Shown here piece by piece: positions 17,612-26,808 of a DNA stretch of 44,396 nt; the stretch's first letter is position 1, and each line of letters opens with the position of its first letter. Where the stretch lies: positions 1 to 44,396 of the forward strand of contig JAKQJD010000197.1 of NCBI GenBank assembly GCA_029561355.1. Direction: 5' to 3'. Source of the stretch: Bacteroidota bacterium. GTDB taxonomy: Bacteria > Bacteroidota > Bacteroidia > Chitinophagales > Saprospiraceae. The position numbers were made by a program, and so were the translations under genes. The notes under the pieces were generated by a model. That model had not been told where the DNA came from, did no database searches, and saw only the letters and a list, made by a program, of their open reading frames with translations.

Positions 17612-20600
17612 ATGAAACGAAAAATACACCTGCTTTACCTTCTTTTCGCGGCGGGCATTTTGCTCGCCCTGTTGCAAAGCAATAACAGCCCTGGGCCCGG
17701 CGACAGGGTGCGTCGCGGCAAACCTTCGCCCTGCAGCAAATGCCACAGCAATATGGCGAGTGGAACGGGAAACATCTTTTCGATCAGCGGATTTCCGCAA
17801 AAAATTATTCCAGGCGAAACGTATAGAATTGTTGTAAGCATTACCCGGGGCGGCCCGAATTTCAGAAGGCCGGGTTTCGAATTCGTTGTTATCAGCGAAT
17901 CGGATACTACCAAAAGCGCAGGCACATTTCCATGTAAACAAGGCTGCGGTACAGGAGAAACCAACTGGAGGATCGATGAACAGGTACCAATTGACGGAGT
18001 AGGAACCTTCGACTTCGCGCACAATTCTTCCTACATTGGATTTCCGCAAAACGGGGATACGGCAAGATGGGAAATCGACTGGAGGGCAGACAACGTTTCA
18101 TTGAATGAAACAATCAAATTATACGCCTATGCCAGCATCGGAAACGGACAAAATAGTCCGGATGAAAACAACCCTGATCCCCAAGACTGGTTCAGCAGCG
18201 CGCAAACCAAAACAGGAGTGGTTTGCAATTCAAATATGTCACTGTCGTATGAATCTGTTCCGCCCACCTGCGCCGCACCCCTGAACGGCAGTGCTAACAT
18301 TATCGCTCCGGCTACCAATTACCAATGGGGCGGAGAAGGACAGCGGCAGGCGACGGCTAAATGCCTCGCCGGCGGCAATTACCTGGTGACCGTTTCCAAC
18401 AACAATTCCTGTGCGTTTGAAACGGTTGTCGTTCCGCCTGCTCCGGGTAGCGGCGCTCCTGTCTTTTCTTCCTGTCCGGGCAATATTGTACAAATTGCCG
18501 ACGCCGCCAATTGCAGCAGAGTGGTTTCTTTCAATGCGCCGCAGGTGAATGATGGCTGCAATGCGCCTGTTGTGCTGGTTCAAAACACCGACGCCAGGAT
18601 TATTAAAGGCCTTTGGGATAAGAATGGCGCGGCGCGTGGTCATTTGAGGGTATTGCCTGTCAACGACCCGAATACGCTTTCCATAACGGATGTAAAAGTT
18701 GGTATTTACGATGCAACTGGAACAGCCCCGGCGGAGTTGCGGCTCTACTGGATCGACCCTGGAGTCGAACTGACCATTTACAGCATATTTTCGGGGCACT
18801 TGCTGACAAGCAAGATGTTTACGCCGCCCGATATGAACAACGGCGTATACTGCGTTACCCTCGATAGTACTGTTCATTTGCCGCCGAATAAAAACCTCAT
18901 TGTTGAATTGCGATGCCCCAATTCCCTGGATGTGCGGGCAGGATATACGGACCATGCTTCGGGCGTTTCCTATTACGCTAAAGCGCCGGGTTCCAACTTG
19001 ATCGAAAATGCCAACTTGTCCGGTCCGAATTATTTAGATGACGATCATTTTTACTGTAAGGTAAATGCTTTCAAAAGTCTCCCGATTCAAATTGCCCAGA
19101 CCAGCGGGCTACCTTCGGGTAGTTTATTCCCATCGGGTGCGACCAGCATGGTTTTCAAGGCAACCAACGCTTCGGGCACTACCGCTACCTGCGCTTTTAC
19201 CGTAACGGTAAACACCAATCTGAATGTTGCCGCAAGCGCCACGGCCTCTATATGCGATGCTGCCAATGGCAGGGTAGATATAACGCCTTCCGGAGGTGTT
19301 TTGCCTTACACGTTCGATTGGTCGGATTTGCCCGGGGCCGGTAATCCTCAAAACCGGACCAATCTGTTACCCGGCGTTTATAACGTTACAGTGGCGGATG
19401 CCCTTGGGTGTACATCGGCTGTTTCCGCTACCGTCACGTCAAACGGCGCCCCGCCGCTGGCTTCCATCAGCGGGGCAACATCTGTTTGTGCGGGCAGTAG
19501 CGCCACACTTTCCGCCAATGGCGGTGTGTCGTACCTTTGGAGTAACGGGGCTACGCAAGCGCAGACCACCGTTGTGCCGCTGCCGGGCAACATTTATACG
19601 GTGACAGCCACTGCGGCCAACGGCTGCACGGCCACGGCCACGAAATCGGTCGCGGTGAATCCGGCGCCACCACTGTCTTTGAGTGGAACAGCGGCTGTTT
19701 GCACCGGCGGCAGTGCCACGCTGTCTGCCACCGGAGGCGTATCCTACCTGTGGAGCACGGGCGCCACACAATCCCAAATTCAACCGACTCCCGTTACAAC
19801 CACCACCTATACTGTGAGGGCAACAGGAGCCAACGGTTGTACGGCCACTACTTCGCAAACGGTCACTGTAAATCCTTTGCCAACGCCATCTATCAGCGGA
19901 GCGACTGCCGTTTGCGCCGGAAGCAACGCGACACTATCAGCCGACGGAGGCCTATCTTACCTGTGGAGTACGAATGAGACCCAATCGCAAATTTCAGTAA
20001 CGCCGCCCGGGCCGGCTACCTATACGGTCACGGCTACGAATGCCGGAGGCTGTACGGCCAGTACTACCCACATGGTGGCTATCAATGCACTGCCTACGCC
20101 GTCCATTGTTGGAACGGCAGTCATTTGTGCCGGGGCAAATACGACCATCTCTGTGATCGGGGGATCCTCTTACCTCTGGAGTACCGGCACGACGCTTGCC
20201 CAGCTTCCGGTAATGCCGCCAGCAACTACTACCTATACCGTAACGGCTACAGCCGTCAACGGTTGTACCGCTACGGCCACGCAAACGGTTACCGTAAATC
20301 CCGTACCACCGCTGACTATCAGCGGCCCGACATCGATCTGTATCGAACAAAGCGCGACACTTGCAGCCGATGGTGGTGTGTCGTATCTCTGGAGTACCGG
20401 GGCGACGCAATCTCAAATCCCGGTAACTCTGGTCACGACAACCACTTACACCGTGAGGGCTACGGGAGCCAATGGCTGCACCGCCACTGCTGCCCAAACT
20501 GTTATGGTAAATCCTTTGCCAACGCCCTCCATCAGCGGAACAACAGCCATTTGCGCCGGTGAAAGCACCACACTCCTGGCGGGCGGTGGCCTCTCCTACC

Positions 20601-22534
20601 TGTGGAGTACGGATGCGACGCTTGCACAAATTTCACTGGCTCCTACGGGAACAACCACGTACACCGTCACGACTACCGACGCCAACGGCTGCACGGCCAC
20701 CGCTTCACAAACAGTCGCAGTAAATTCCTTGCCCGTGGCATCGATCAGCGGAACAACCGCCATTTGCGCCGGTGAAAGCACGACGCTTCTGGCGGGCGGC
20801 GGCGTTTCTTACCTGTGGAGCACGGGCGCAACGCAAGCGCAAATACCGGTAATGCCGACCATGTCGACCATCTACACTGCCACGGCCACCGACGCCAATG
20901 GCTGCACGGCCACCGCTTCACAAACAGTCGCAGTAAATGCCTTGCCGGTCGCATCCATCAGCGGAACAACCGCCATTTGCGCCGGTGAAAGCACGACGCT
21001 TCTGGCGGGCGGCGGCCTCTCCTACCTGTGGAGTACGGATGCTACGTTTGCACAAATTTCACCGGCTCCTGCGGGAACAACCACGTACACCGTCACGGCT
21101 ACCGACGCCAACGGCTGCACGGCCACCGCTTCACGAACAGTCACAGTAAATGCCTTGCCCGTGGCATCGATCAGCGGAACAACAGCCATTTGCGCCGGTG
21201 AAAGCACGACGCTCTTGGGCGGCGGCGGCGTCTCTTACCTGTGGAGCACAGATGCGACGCTTGCACAAATTTCGCCGTCGCCGTCGGAAACAACCACGTA
21301 CACCGTGACGATTACTGACGCCAACGGCTGCACGACCACCGCTTCACAAACAGTCGCAGTAAATTCCTTGCCCGTGGCATCCATTAGTGGAACAAGCGTC
21401 ATATGTGCCGGTGAAAGTACCACGCTTCTAGCGGACGGTGGCGTTTCATACCTGTGGAGTACGGATGCGACGCTTGCACAAATTTCACCGGCTCCTTCGG
21501 AAACAACCACCTACACTGTCACGGCCACCAACGCCAACGGCTGCACGGCGACTGCCACGCAAACCATCACGGTCCATCCTTTACCCGTACCGACCATCAG
21601 CGGAGCCACATTGGTTTGCATGGGCAGCAGCACGACGCTTACAGCCTCCGGAGGAGCCTTGTACCTTTGGAATACTGGAGCCATGACGGATATCATTTCC
21701 ATCACGCCTGTCGAAACGGCTACGTACACCGTTGTTGTCACTTCGGAAGCAGAATGCATCGATTCGGCTTCCGTTACCCTGCAGCTCAGCCCAGCCATTG
21801 AAATGGATGGAATACAGGTTGTGCATCCCGATTGTTTCGGTACGGCCACCGGAAGTATATCGCCACAATATGCAGGCGGAACAAAACCCCTGTCCTATCT
21901 GTGGAGCAACGGCGCCGGCACCGCCGGAATCGACCAATTGGCGGCGGGCCTTTATACGGTTACCGTAATGGACGGAAACGGATGCACTCTCGTTTCGCCG
22001 CCGGTCGAATTGACTTCGCCACCGGCGCTGGGCCTGAACCTGACGGTTTCCAGCGATAATGGAACAATTTCCGTCGGTGCCGCAGGAGGTGTGGCGCCCT
22101 ACACGGCCTGTCTGTACGATACCGCAGGACTTTCCACCTGTCAGGAAGTACAGCATTCCGGCGATTCCGTCGTCTTCCAGGGCCTTGGTTCCGGAACTTA
22201 CGTGGTAACAATAGAAGATGATAACGGATGCTTTTTACAAAGCGACCAGCTTGTGCTGGTGTTATCGTCAACGTATGCAACCAACCCGGATGATGGGTCT
22301 CTATCGGTTTATCCGAATCCGACGGAAGGCTTGATCTGGATAAAAAACGGACGCGGCAGGCCGGCTACCGACGGGACTGTTTTCCTGACAGACCTGGCTG
22401 GGCGCACCCTGGAAGCATTCGATCTGCTTCCGACGGCGATCGATATTTCCATGCTGCCCTCGGGCATTTATCTGATCAGAATAGTGGCGGATCATGCGGT
22501 GACGATCCGAAAAATTATACTTCGCCGCCCGTGA
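17612..22534 (+). CDS. Giant T9SS-exported surface protein with CxxCH/Reeler-like N-terminus and 11 Ig-like repeats
   Basis: A 1640-residue protein from the ATG at 17612, which gives a signal peptide (MKRKIHLLYLLFAAGILLALL); the upstream frame is rejected. Residues of about 35-220 match the choice-of-anchor V/Reeler-like domain, which starts with a CSKCH motif (residues 41-45). A HYR-like segment with CPGNIV follows at about residue 290. Eleven Ig-like repeats of 71-72 residues occupy 19448-21793, each with xISGxTxICAG, SYLWST and ANGCTATA motifs. Less regular SprB/PKD-like repeats come next, and the last 85 or so residues (VYPNPTEG to the end) form a T9SS type A sorting domain. It should be secreted across the outer membrane and anchored or released at the surface, probably as an adhesin or structural filament. 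Its stop codon directly abuts the convergent anti-sigma-like gene. Confidence 0.92.
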   Translation: MKRKIHLLYLLFAAGILLALLQSNNSPGPGDRVRRGKPSPCSKCHSNMASGTGNIFSISGFPQKIIPGETYRIVVSITRGGPNFRRPGFEFVVISESDTTKSAGTFPCKQGCGTGETNWRIDEQVPIDGVGTFDFAHNSSYIGFPQNGDTARWEIDWRADNVSLNETIKLYAYASIGNGQNSPDENNPDPQDWFSSAQTKTGVVCNSNMSLSYESVPPTCAAPLNGSANIIAPATNYQWGGEGQRQATAKCLAGGNYLVTVSNNNSCAFETVVVPPAPGSGAPVFSSCPGNIVQIADAANCSRVVSFNAPQVNDGCNAPVVLVQNTDARIIKGLWDKNGAARGHLRVLPVNDPNTLSITDVKVGIYDATGTAPAELRLYWIDPGVELTIYSIFSGHLLTSKMFTPPDMNNGVYCVTLDSTVHLPPNKNLIVELRCPNSLDVRAGYTDHASGVSYYAKAPGSNLIENANLSGPNYLDDDHFYCKVNAFKSLPIQIAQTSGLPSGSLFPSGATSMVFKATNASGTTATCAFTVTVNTNLNVAASATASICDAANGRVDITPSGGVLPYTFDWSDLPGAGNPQNRTNLLPGVYNVTVADALGCTSAVSATVTSNGAPPLASISGATSVCAGSSATLSANGGVSYLWSNGATQAQTTVVPLPGNIYTVTATAANGCTATATKSVAVNPAPPLSLSGTAAVCTGGSATLSATGGVSYLWSTGATQSQIQPTPVTTTTYTVRATGANGCTATTSQTVTVNPLPTPSISGATAVCAGSNATLSADGGLSYLWSTNETQSQISVTPPGPATYTVTATNAGGCTASTTHMVAINALPTPSIVGTAVICAGANTTISVIGGSSYLWSTGTTLAQLPVMPPATTTYTVTATAVNGCTATATQTVTVNPVPPLTISGPTSICIEQSATLAADGGVSYLWSTGATQSQIPVTLVTTTTYTVRATGANGCTATAAQTVMVNPLPTPSISGTTAICAGESTTLLAGGGLSYLWSTDATLAQISLAPTGTTTYTVTTTDANGCTATASQTVAVNSLPVASISGTTAICAGESTTLLAGGGVSYLWSTGATQAQIPVMPTMSTIYTATATDANGCTATASQTVAVNALPVASISGTTAICAGESTTLLAGGGLSYLWSTDATFAQISPAPAGTTTYTVTATDANGCTATASRTVTVNALPVASISGTTAICAGESTTLLGGGGVSYLWSTDATLAQISPSPSETTTYTVTITDANGCTTTASQTVAVNSLPVASISGTSVICAGESTTLLADGGVSYLWSTDATLAQISPAPSETTTYTVTATNANGCTATATQTITVHPLPVPTISGATLVCMGSSTTLTASGGALYLWNTGAMTDIISITPVETATYTVVVTSEAECIDSASVTLQLSPAIEMDGIQVVHPDCFGTATGSISPQYAGGTKPLSYLWSNGAGTAGIDQLAAGLYTVTVMDGNGCTLVSPPVELTSPPALGLNLTVSSDNGTISVGAAGGVAPYTACLYDTAGLSTCQEVQHSGDSVVFQGLGSGTYVVTIEDDNGCFLQSDQLVLVLSSTYATNPDDGSLSVYPNPTEGLIWIKNGRGRPATDGTVFLTDLAGRTLEAFDLLPTAIDISMLPSGIYLIRIVADHAVTIRKIILRRP
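19448..21793 (+). repeat. Eleven in-frame tandem repeats of about 213 bp
   Basis: Eleven successive units of about 213 bp encode the 71-residue Ig-like repeats. Units 6 to 10, starting near 20516, 20729, 20942, 21155 and 21368, are nearly identical at DNA level (for example GGAACAACCGCCATTTGCGC recurs), whereas units 1-5 and 11 have diverged. This indicates recent unit duplication or gene conversion in the centre of the array. The repeats preserve frame and codon phase. Confidence 0.95.
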
Positions 22535-23335
22535 TCATTTAAGTTGGCGGGCAATTGCCCGGGCGTTTCGCCGCCGGTCCGACTGAAAATCGGAATTGGC
22601 GGCGAAACGTTCGAACGCTTCTATCGTCATCTGCGTTTTATCTTTCTGCAATAGAAGCGCCATCGCGCCGTACCACGCACGGTCTTCTTCAAAACCGGCA
22701 TCGATCTGTTTTAACTCCGATTCCGCCTGAAGTCCGTTGCCGAGCGCCAGGTAAGCAATCGCTTTGCCCCGATGCGCTTCGTTGGAATACGAGGTCACAT
22801 GGACCAGTTGGTCGTATATGGTAATAACCCCCGCATAATCTTTTTTCTGGTAGGCAGCCTCCACTTGCTGGAGTATCCGAGCCACGGCTGCCGTATCGAT
22901 ATCGCCGCGGTAACCGGAGACCGTGATCGTGCGCGGCGTGGTAAAATGAACGGCGAACAATTGATCCGGGGTAGCCTTTGAACCCGTTTGAAACCAATAC
23001 ACCGCACCGACTGCCAGCACGAATACCGCTGCCGCTGCCTGCCACCATTTCCGGTACCGTTTGGCGGAAATAACAGTCATTGGAGGAGGCGCTGTTTTTT
23101 CAGTGGCTGGCTGGTCTTCTCCCAGATGGACGGTATCGGACCACCGGGCCATTTTTTGGCGCAGATCCTCCACTTCAGGTTCGGCGGTTACTTTTCTCAG
23201 GTCGCGGTACAGGTCCAGATTTTCGCGCAAATCGGCATCCTCCAGCAATTGCTGTTCGAACTGTATGCGGTCTGCTTCAGTCAGCCGGCCGTTGAGGTAA
23301 TCGTCAATTTTTTCGAAATAATTTAGTTCTTCCAT
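22535..23335 (-). CDS. Membrane anti-sigma-factor-like protein with TPR region
   Basis: A 266-residue protein; the ATG at 23335 (MEELNYFEKIDDYLNG) is chosen over an upstream ATG that would overlap the sigma gene. Residues 1-75 resemble the N-terminal region of Bacteroidota anti-sigma-like proteins (DYLNGRLTEADRIQFEQQLL), but no zinc-finger H-x3-C-x2-C motif is present. One membrane segment follows (WWQAAAAVFVLAVGAVYWF, about residues 128-146), then a periplasmic helical TPR-like domain. It starts 14 bp after the sigma-factor stop codon and is probably co-transcribed and functionally paired with it: the N-terminus would bind sigma in the cytosol and the TPR part would sense an envelope cue. 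The role is inferred from order and topology. Confidence 0.7.
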   Translation of the reverse strand: MEELNYFEKIDDYLNGRLTEADRIQFEQQLLEDADLRENLDLYRDLRKVTAEPEVEDLRQKMARWSDTVHLGEDQPATEKTAPPPMTVISAKRYRKWWQAAAAVFVLAVGAVYWFQTGSKATPDQLFAVHFTTPRTITVSGYRGDIDTAAVARILQQVEAAYQKKDYAGVITIYDQLVHVTSYSNEAHRGKAIAYLALGNGLQAESELKQIDAGFEEDRAWYGAMALLLQKDKTQMTIEAFERFAANSDFQSDRRRNARAIARQLK

Positions 23336-23349
23336 TTTTTGGGTTGGGC

Positions 23350-23913
23350 TTATCTTTTCAACTCCTGGTAGAGCGGATCGGATTTGATAGACACGATTAA
23401 TTTTCCGGTACACACATGCCTGCGTTTGCGGGCATAAGCGTAAGTTATTTCCATTTCGGCGGCAATTTCTTCCATGCCTTTCCCGCTATGCCAGCAAAGG
23501 AGCAGTAATTTCCTGCAGTCGGGCGGCAGGTGGTCAAAATTCTTATACAACAAATCGTAGCGCTCCGCTTCTTCAACGGCCGGTTCTATTTCCTGCTGTT
23601 CTCTTAATACCGCGAACTCCTGCTCCGTTACCTCTCCCGTAAATTTTTTGCGTCTTAATTTATTCAGCCAAATGTTTCTGCATACGGCATATAGAAAAGT
23701 GTAAAAAGAAGCCTTCAGCACCAGCGTATCCGTTTTCCGGAAAATAGCCACCAGCGCATCCTGAAAAACATCATTGGCATCTTCATTGGTACCCTGATTT
23801 TGACGGATATACACGGCAATGCGGGGCAGAAACTCTTCAAATATAGTTTTTATCGTTTCGTCTTTCCGGTCGCGCAGGCCTTCCAGGTACCATTCATTCG
23901 GGTAGTCAGACAT
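23350..23913 (-). CDS. ECF-type sigma-70 family RNA polymerase sigma factor
   Basis: A 187-residue protein from the ATG at 23913 (MSDYPNEWYLEGL). Region 2 is visible as VFQDALVAIFRK and FYTFLYAVCRNIWLNKLRRKK. Region 4 is visible as LPPDCRKLLLLCWHSGKGMEEIAAEM followed by a helix-turn-helix ending in YARKRRHVC. Length and two-domain layout are those of ECF sigma factors. It is the first gene of a minus-strand pair with the anti-sigma-like gene. Targets cannot be read from sequence; the convergent CHAT-giant-protein pair and the divergent HtrA-like gene are the natural candidates. The 266-bp gap upstream (23914-24179) holds no gene and should contain promoters for both directions, but I find no full consensus. 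Confidence 0.9.
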   Translation of the reverse strand: MSDYPNEWYLEGLRDRKDETIKTIFEEFLPRIAVYIRQNQGTNEDANDVFQDALVAIFRKTDTLVLKASFYTFLYAVCRNIWLNKLRRKKFTGEVTEQEFAVLREQQEIEPAVEEAERYDLLYKNFDHLPPDCRKLLLLCWHSGKGMEEIAAEMEITYAYARKRRHVCTGKLIVSIKSDPLYQELKR

Positions 23914-24179
23914 TTTTGGAGGGGTATTGATAAAGTTATCTGTTATTAATCGTCTGCGTTGATAATCAAACATTTAGAGATAAAATATCCCAAACTGATT
24001 TTGGTTCGACACTTAGGTTGTCAAACGATGGAATGCCCGTTACGCCCGAACGGCTCCGGGATCCGAACACAAATTTACAATGTTGTTGGTCAGCATTGCA
24101 GCATGTTTTTTAAAGGGAGGGTAACATTTTTTCAGGACAGGTTATAAACTGGAAATACTAACCTTCAACTGTAACGACG

Positions 24180-24866
24180 ATGAAATACCTGATCTATCTG
24201 CTGCAGGGAGGCTGGATGCTGACATTGATGTGGCCCCGTTTTTCAAATCAGCATACAGCGGACGTGTTCACAACTTCTGATTCCCGCATCGAACGGGCCA
24301 TGCGTTCCACCGTGCAAATCACGGCATTCAGTGCATCCGAAAAGATATGCGGTGCCGGCGCACTGGTGACGCCCGACGGACTCATTCTCACGAGTTATCA
24401 CAATGTCGATGCTGCCCTTTCCGTAGAGGTAAAATTGTACGGAGGGCATGTCATACAAGCGACCCTGGTTGCAGCCTCACCTGAAATGGACCTGGCATTG
24501 CTTAAAATCGATACTTCCAGACTGGATTTTTTTCAGGTCAGCCGCCGCACCCGGCCTGAGTGGGGAGAACGTTTGTTTGCCATCGGCCATCCGGGATGTC
24601 TGCCTTTTTCACTCACGGAAGGTTTCGTCGGCGGATTCGACCGCCGTATCGGCGCCATCCGTTACCCGGGCGCTACCGAGCAATTTATCCAGACCGATAT
24701 TCCATTGAATCCGGGTTGCAGCGGCGGACCGCTCTTCGACCGGGCAGGCGAACTGGTAGGCATCAATACGGCTATCTGGACGAAAAGCGGCCGGTTCGAA
24801 GGGTACGCTTTTGCAGTTCCCGTCGGGCTGATCAATAAATTTATAAATCCTGGTACGGAAAGGTAA
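24180..24866 (+). CDS. Trypsin-like (HtrA/S1C-type) serine protease without PDZ domain
   Basis: A 228-residue protein with a short hydrophobic leader (about residues 3-19), indicating periplasmic or membrane location. The catalytic triad is visible as His74 (TSYHNV), Asp104 (EMDLALLKI) and Ser181 (GCSGGPLF). The core runs from GAGALVTPDGLILTSYHNV to NTAIWTKSGRFEGYAFAVP, as in the DegP/HtrA family, but the protein ends there and lacks the PDZ domains used for substrate recognition. It lies 82 bp upstream of tssB on the same strand and is divergent from the ECF sigma gene. It may serve the sigma/anti-sigma pathway (regulated proteolysis) or simply precede the T6SS operon; sequence does not decide. 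Confidence 0.88.
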   Translation: MKYLIYLLQGGWMLTLMWPRFSNQHTADVFTTSDSRIERAMRSTVQITAFSASEKICGAGALVTPDGLILTSYHNVDAALSVEVKLYGGHVIQATLVAASPEMDLALLKIDTSRLDFFQVSRRTRPEWGERLFAIGHPGCLPFSLTEGFVGGFDRRIGAIRYPGATEQFIQTDIPLNPGCSGGPLFDRAGELVGINTAIWTKSGRFEGYAFAVPVGLINKFINPGTER

Positions 24867-24948
24867 CATTCCACTTGCCTGTGGTACTAAAGATTATACA
24901 AGCCCCTAAGCCAGTCCTTTTCACTTCACCTCTTAAATTTTTCACACC

Positions 24949-25431
24949 ATGCCAGATCCTGAAGGCGGCAGAGTCGTGCCGGCCACTGTCGGCGCACGCG
25001 TCGAAATTGCCCAAAAATGTGCGCTCATTGCGGTAGAAACCCCGAATGCGCCTCTGAAACCGGAGCCCGTAAAAGCCACCAACATCGATGACGCGCTGCA
25101 GCAACTCGGCGTCAGTTTCAAAGTACAACTGCGCAACCTCGACGGGGAGCCCTCGAAAGAAACCATCGATATCCGTTCACTCGACGATTTCGAAGAAGCC
25201 ACCATCGTCGAACATTCCACGGTGCTGAGCGAACAGAACCTGCGTATGAATTTCCTGCGTGAAATACAGGATCAACTGTGCAACAACAAGATTTTTCGGG
25301 AAGACCTGAAAGCCCTGCTCGCATCGGAAAAACGAACGTTTTTCCTCGAATTCCTACAGGGCCGCATCGGCGATCTGAAAAAACCGGCCCCTGGTCTGTC
25401 CGACCCGTTCTCCACTTCCTTCACCCGCTAA
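24949..25431 (+). CDS. tssB: T6SS contractile sheath small subunit TssB
   Basis: A 160-residue protein with the TssB/VipA signature: a beta-strand stretch (VELAQ-like VEIAQKCALIAVETPN), a middle VSFKVQLRNLDGE with DIRSLDDFEE, and a helical C-terminal half. In the family, the SLDDF-type segment is followed by helices that interlock with TssC to form the contractile sheath around the Hcp tube. It is the first gene of the T6SS operon, with tssC starting 11 bp after its stop. Length fits Bacteroidota TssB. The assignment rests on local motifs and on the clear tssC and hcp genes that follow. Confidence 0.85.
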   Translation: MPDPEGGRVVPATVGARVEIAQKCALIAVETPNAPLKPEPVKATNIDDALQQLGVSFKVQLRNLDGEPSKETIDIRSLDDFEEATIVEHSTVLSEQNLRMNFLREIQDQLCNNKIFREDLKALLASEKRTFFLEFLQGRIGDLKKPAPGLSDPFSTSFTR

Positions 25432-25442
25432 ATCCGGATATC

Positions 25443-26768
25443 ATGTCAGTAAACAAAGTAGAACTGCAGCAACTCCACACCATCGATCTGCCCCTGCTGG
25501 AAGAGGACTGGGATACGATGAAAACGGTATTCCCTGAAATCGAGCAGCCGGGCGACGAAGCGGCTGGGTACGACCTGCCGTCCGATTGGGGGAACCCGCA
25601 AACCTCGTCTGCCAAATCGACGAAATACGAGTTGCTCCTCGCCATTTTACAGGCCGGAGCGGACGTGAACGCCGTCGCAGCCAAAGTAGACGAAATCCTG
25701 GGTGCCGAAGAAGCACGCTACCAGGAGAACATGCAGGCCGTATTCGAGCAGACCAAGCCCTTCGAAAAAACGGCGCGTTCGCTGGACCTGCTCTACCGGA
25801 ATGCCGAACGCGATGCGAACGTATACGTCATGCCGGTGAACGCCACACGTTTCGCCGATTCTTCCAACCCCAAGCATTTCAAGGAGTTCCGGCATTTTTT
25901 GCGCAAGAAATTTTACGACTTTCAAATGGAAGATTCTCCTTTTTACCTGTCCTATGTCGGTAATATCGGCAGCAAAAATGCCATGCAGGAAATGACGAAA
26001 ATCGCCGAAGAAACGCGGGCACTGGCAGTGCTGGATATCCGCGATTTGAAATCGGCGAAAGAAGTGGTCGACTATGCCAAATCCATGAAAATAACCGGCA
26101 TCCCCGCACATCTCGCCCACCAGGTGACGATGGGTACCTGGCTACTGGTGCACGGCGCTTTCGAAGTGGAATTTACGGCCGATAAAAACGGCCGCCTTCA
26201 GCGCAGGGAAACGCCCATGGCGGTGCCCGCCGCCGGCGCATTCATCGGTAAAATGTTGTCGGTGCCTGCGGGGTACTACATCACCGGGCTGGAACAATCG
26301 CCGATCGTCGGCATCAGCGGCGTGAAAGTCGCGTACGACCTGCAACGGATCGATGCCCGCGACTGGAGCGATTGCGGACTGATCCAGATCATTCCTTCCG
26401 GGCATATCATGGGCTCCACGACGGCTAATAAATCCAATAATACCGACCTGACCGAATTCATGAAAGTCGACGTATCCAACTCTCTCCTGAAAGACCTGGT
26501 GCAATTCTGCAACAGGAAGGCTTATTCCAAATGGGGAAACCGGCAAAAACGGGAGTTCACCCTGGAAATCGCAACCTACCTCAACCGGCGCCAAAGCAAG
26601 GAGATATTTGCCAATTACCAGATCAACAGGGTGGAATACGACGGCCCCGAAAAAGTAGTGGAGATCGATATCACGATAAAGTTTTTCGATAGCGCCGACA
26701 AGTTCGATATCAACCTGCACGGTCCGAAAAACATGATCGATTTCAAAAAGCCGGATTCCAAAAAATAA
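25443..26768 (+). CDS. tssC: T6SS contractile sheath large subunit TssC
   Basis: A 441-residue protein from the ATG at 25443 (MSVNKVELQQ). A frame open upstream to 25278 overlaps tssB and is rejected. It shows family features of TssC/VipB: an N-terminal helical part, a central domain with LDIRDLKSAKEVVDYAK, GAFIGKMLSVPAGYYITGLE, and a C-terminal beta-rich part that carries the handshake strands of the sheath (NYQINRVEYDGPEKVVEIDI). With TssB it forms the cytosolic contractile sheath whose contraction fires the needle. The length is slightly shorter than proteobacterial TssC (about 490), as usual for the Bacteroidota subtype T6SS(iii). It is followed after 40 bp by hcp. Confidence 0.93.
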   Translation: MSVNKVELQQLHTIDLPLLEEDWDTMKTVFPEIEQPGDEAAGYDLPSDWGNPQTSSAKSTKYELLLAILQAGADVNAVAAKVDEILGAEEARYQENMQAVFEQTKPFEKTARSLDLLYRNAERDANVYVMPVNATRFADSSNPKHFKEFRHFLRKKFYDFQMEDSPFYLSYVGNIGSKNAMQEMTKIAEETRALAVLDIRDLKSAKEVVDYAKSMKITGIPAHLAHQVTMGTWLLVHGAFEVEFTADKNGRLQRRETPMAVPAAGAFIGKMLSVPAGYYITGLEQSPIVGISGVKVAYDLQRIDARDWSDCGLIQIIPSGHIMGSTTANKSNNTDLTEFMKVDVSNSLLKDLVQFCNRKAYSKWGNRQKREFTLEIATYLNRRQSKEIFANYQINRVEYDGPEKVVEIDITIKFFDSADKFDINLHGPKNMIDFKKPDSKK

Positions 26769-26808
26769 TTGAAAATCAACCTTTTATCACTAAAAAAACT
26801 TTTTAACC

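Noticed and set aside
23967-23994. Promoter for the sigma gene (TTTG plus AATGTTTG on the minus strand)
   Set aside because: The spacing of 16 bases is shorter than usual and the -7 box lacks the leading T, so it is too weak to list as a feature.
25278-25442. Longer N-terminus for TssC
   Set aside because: It overlaps tssB and encodes a basic, proline-rich stretch absent from TssC; the ATG at 25443 fits the family.
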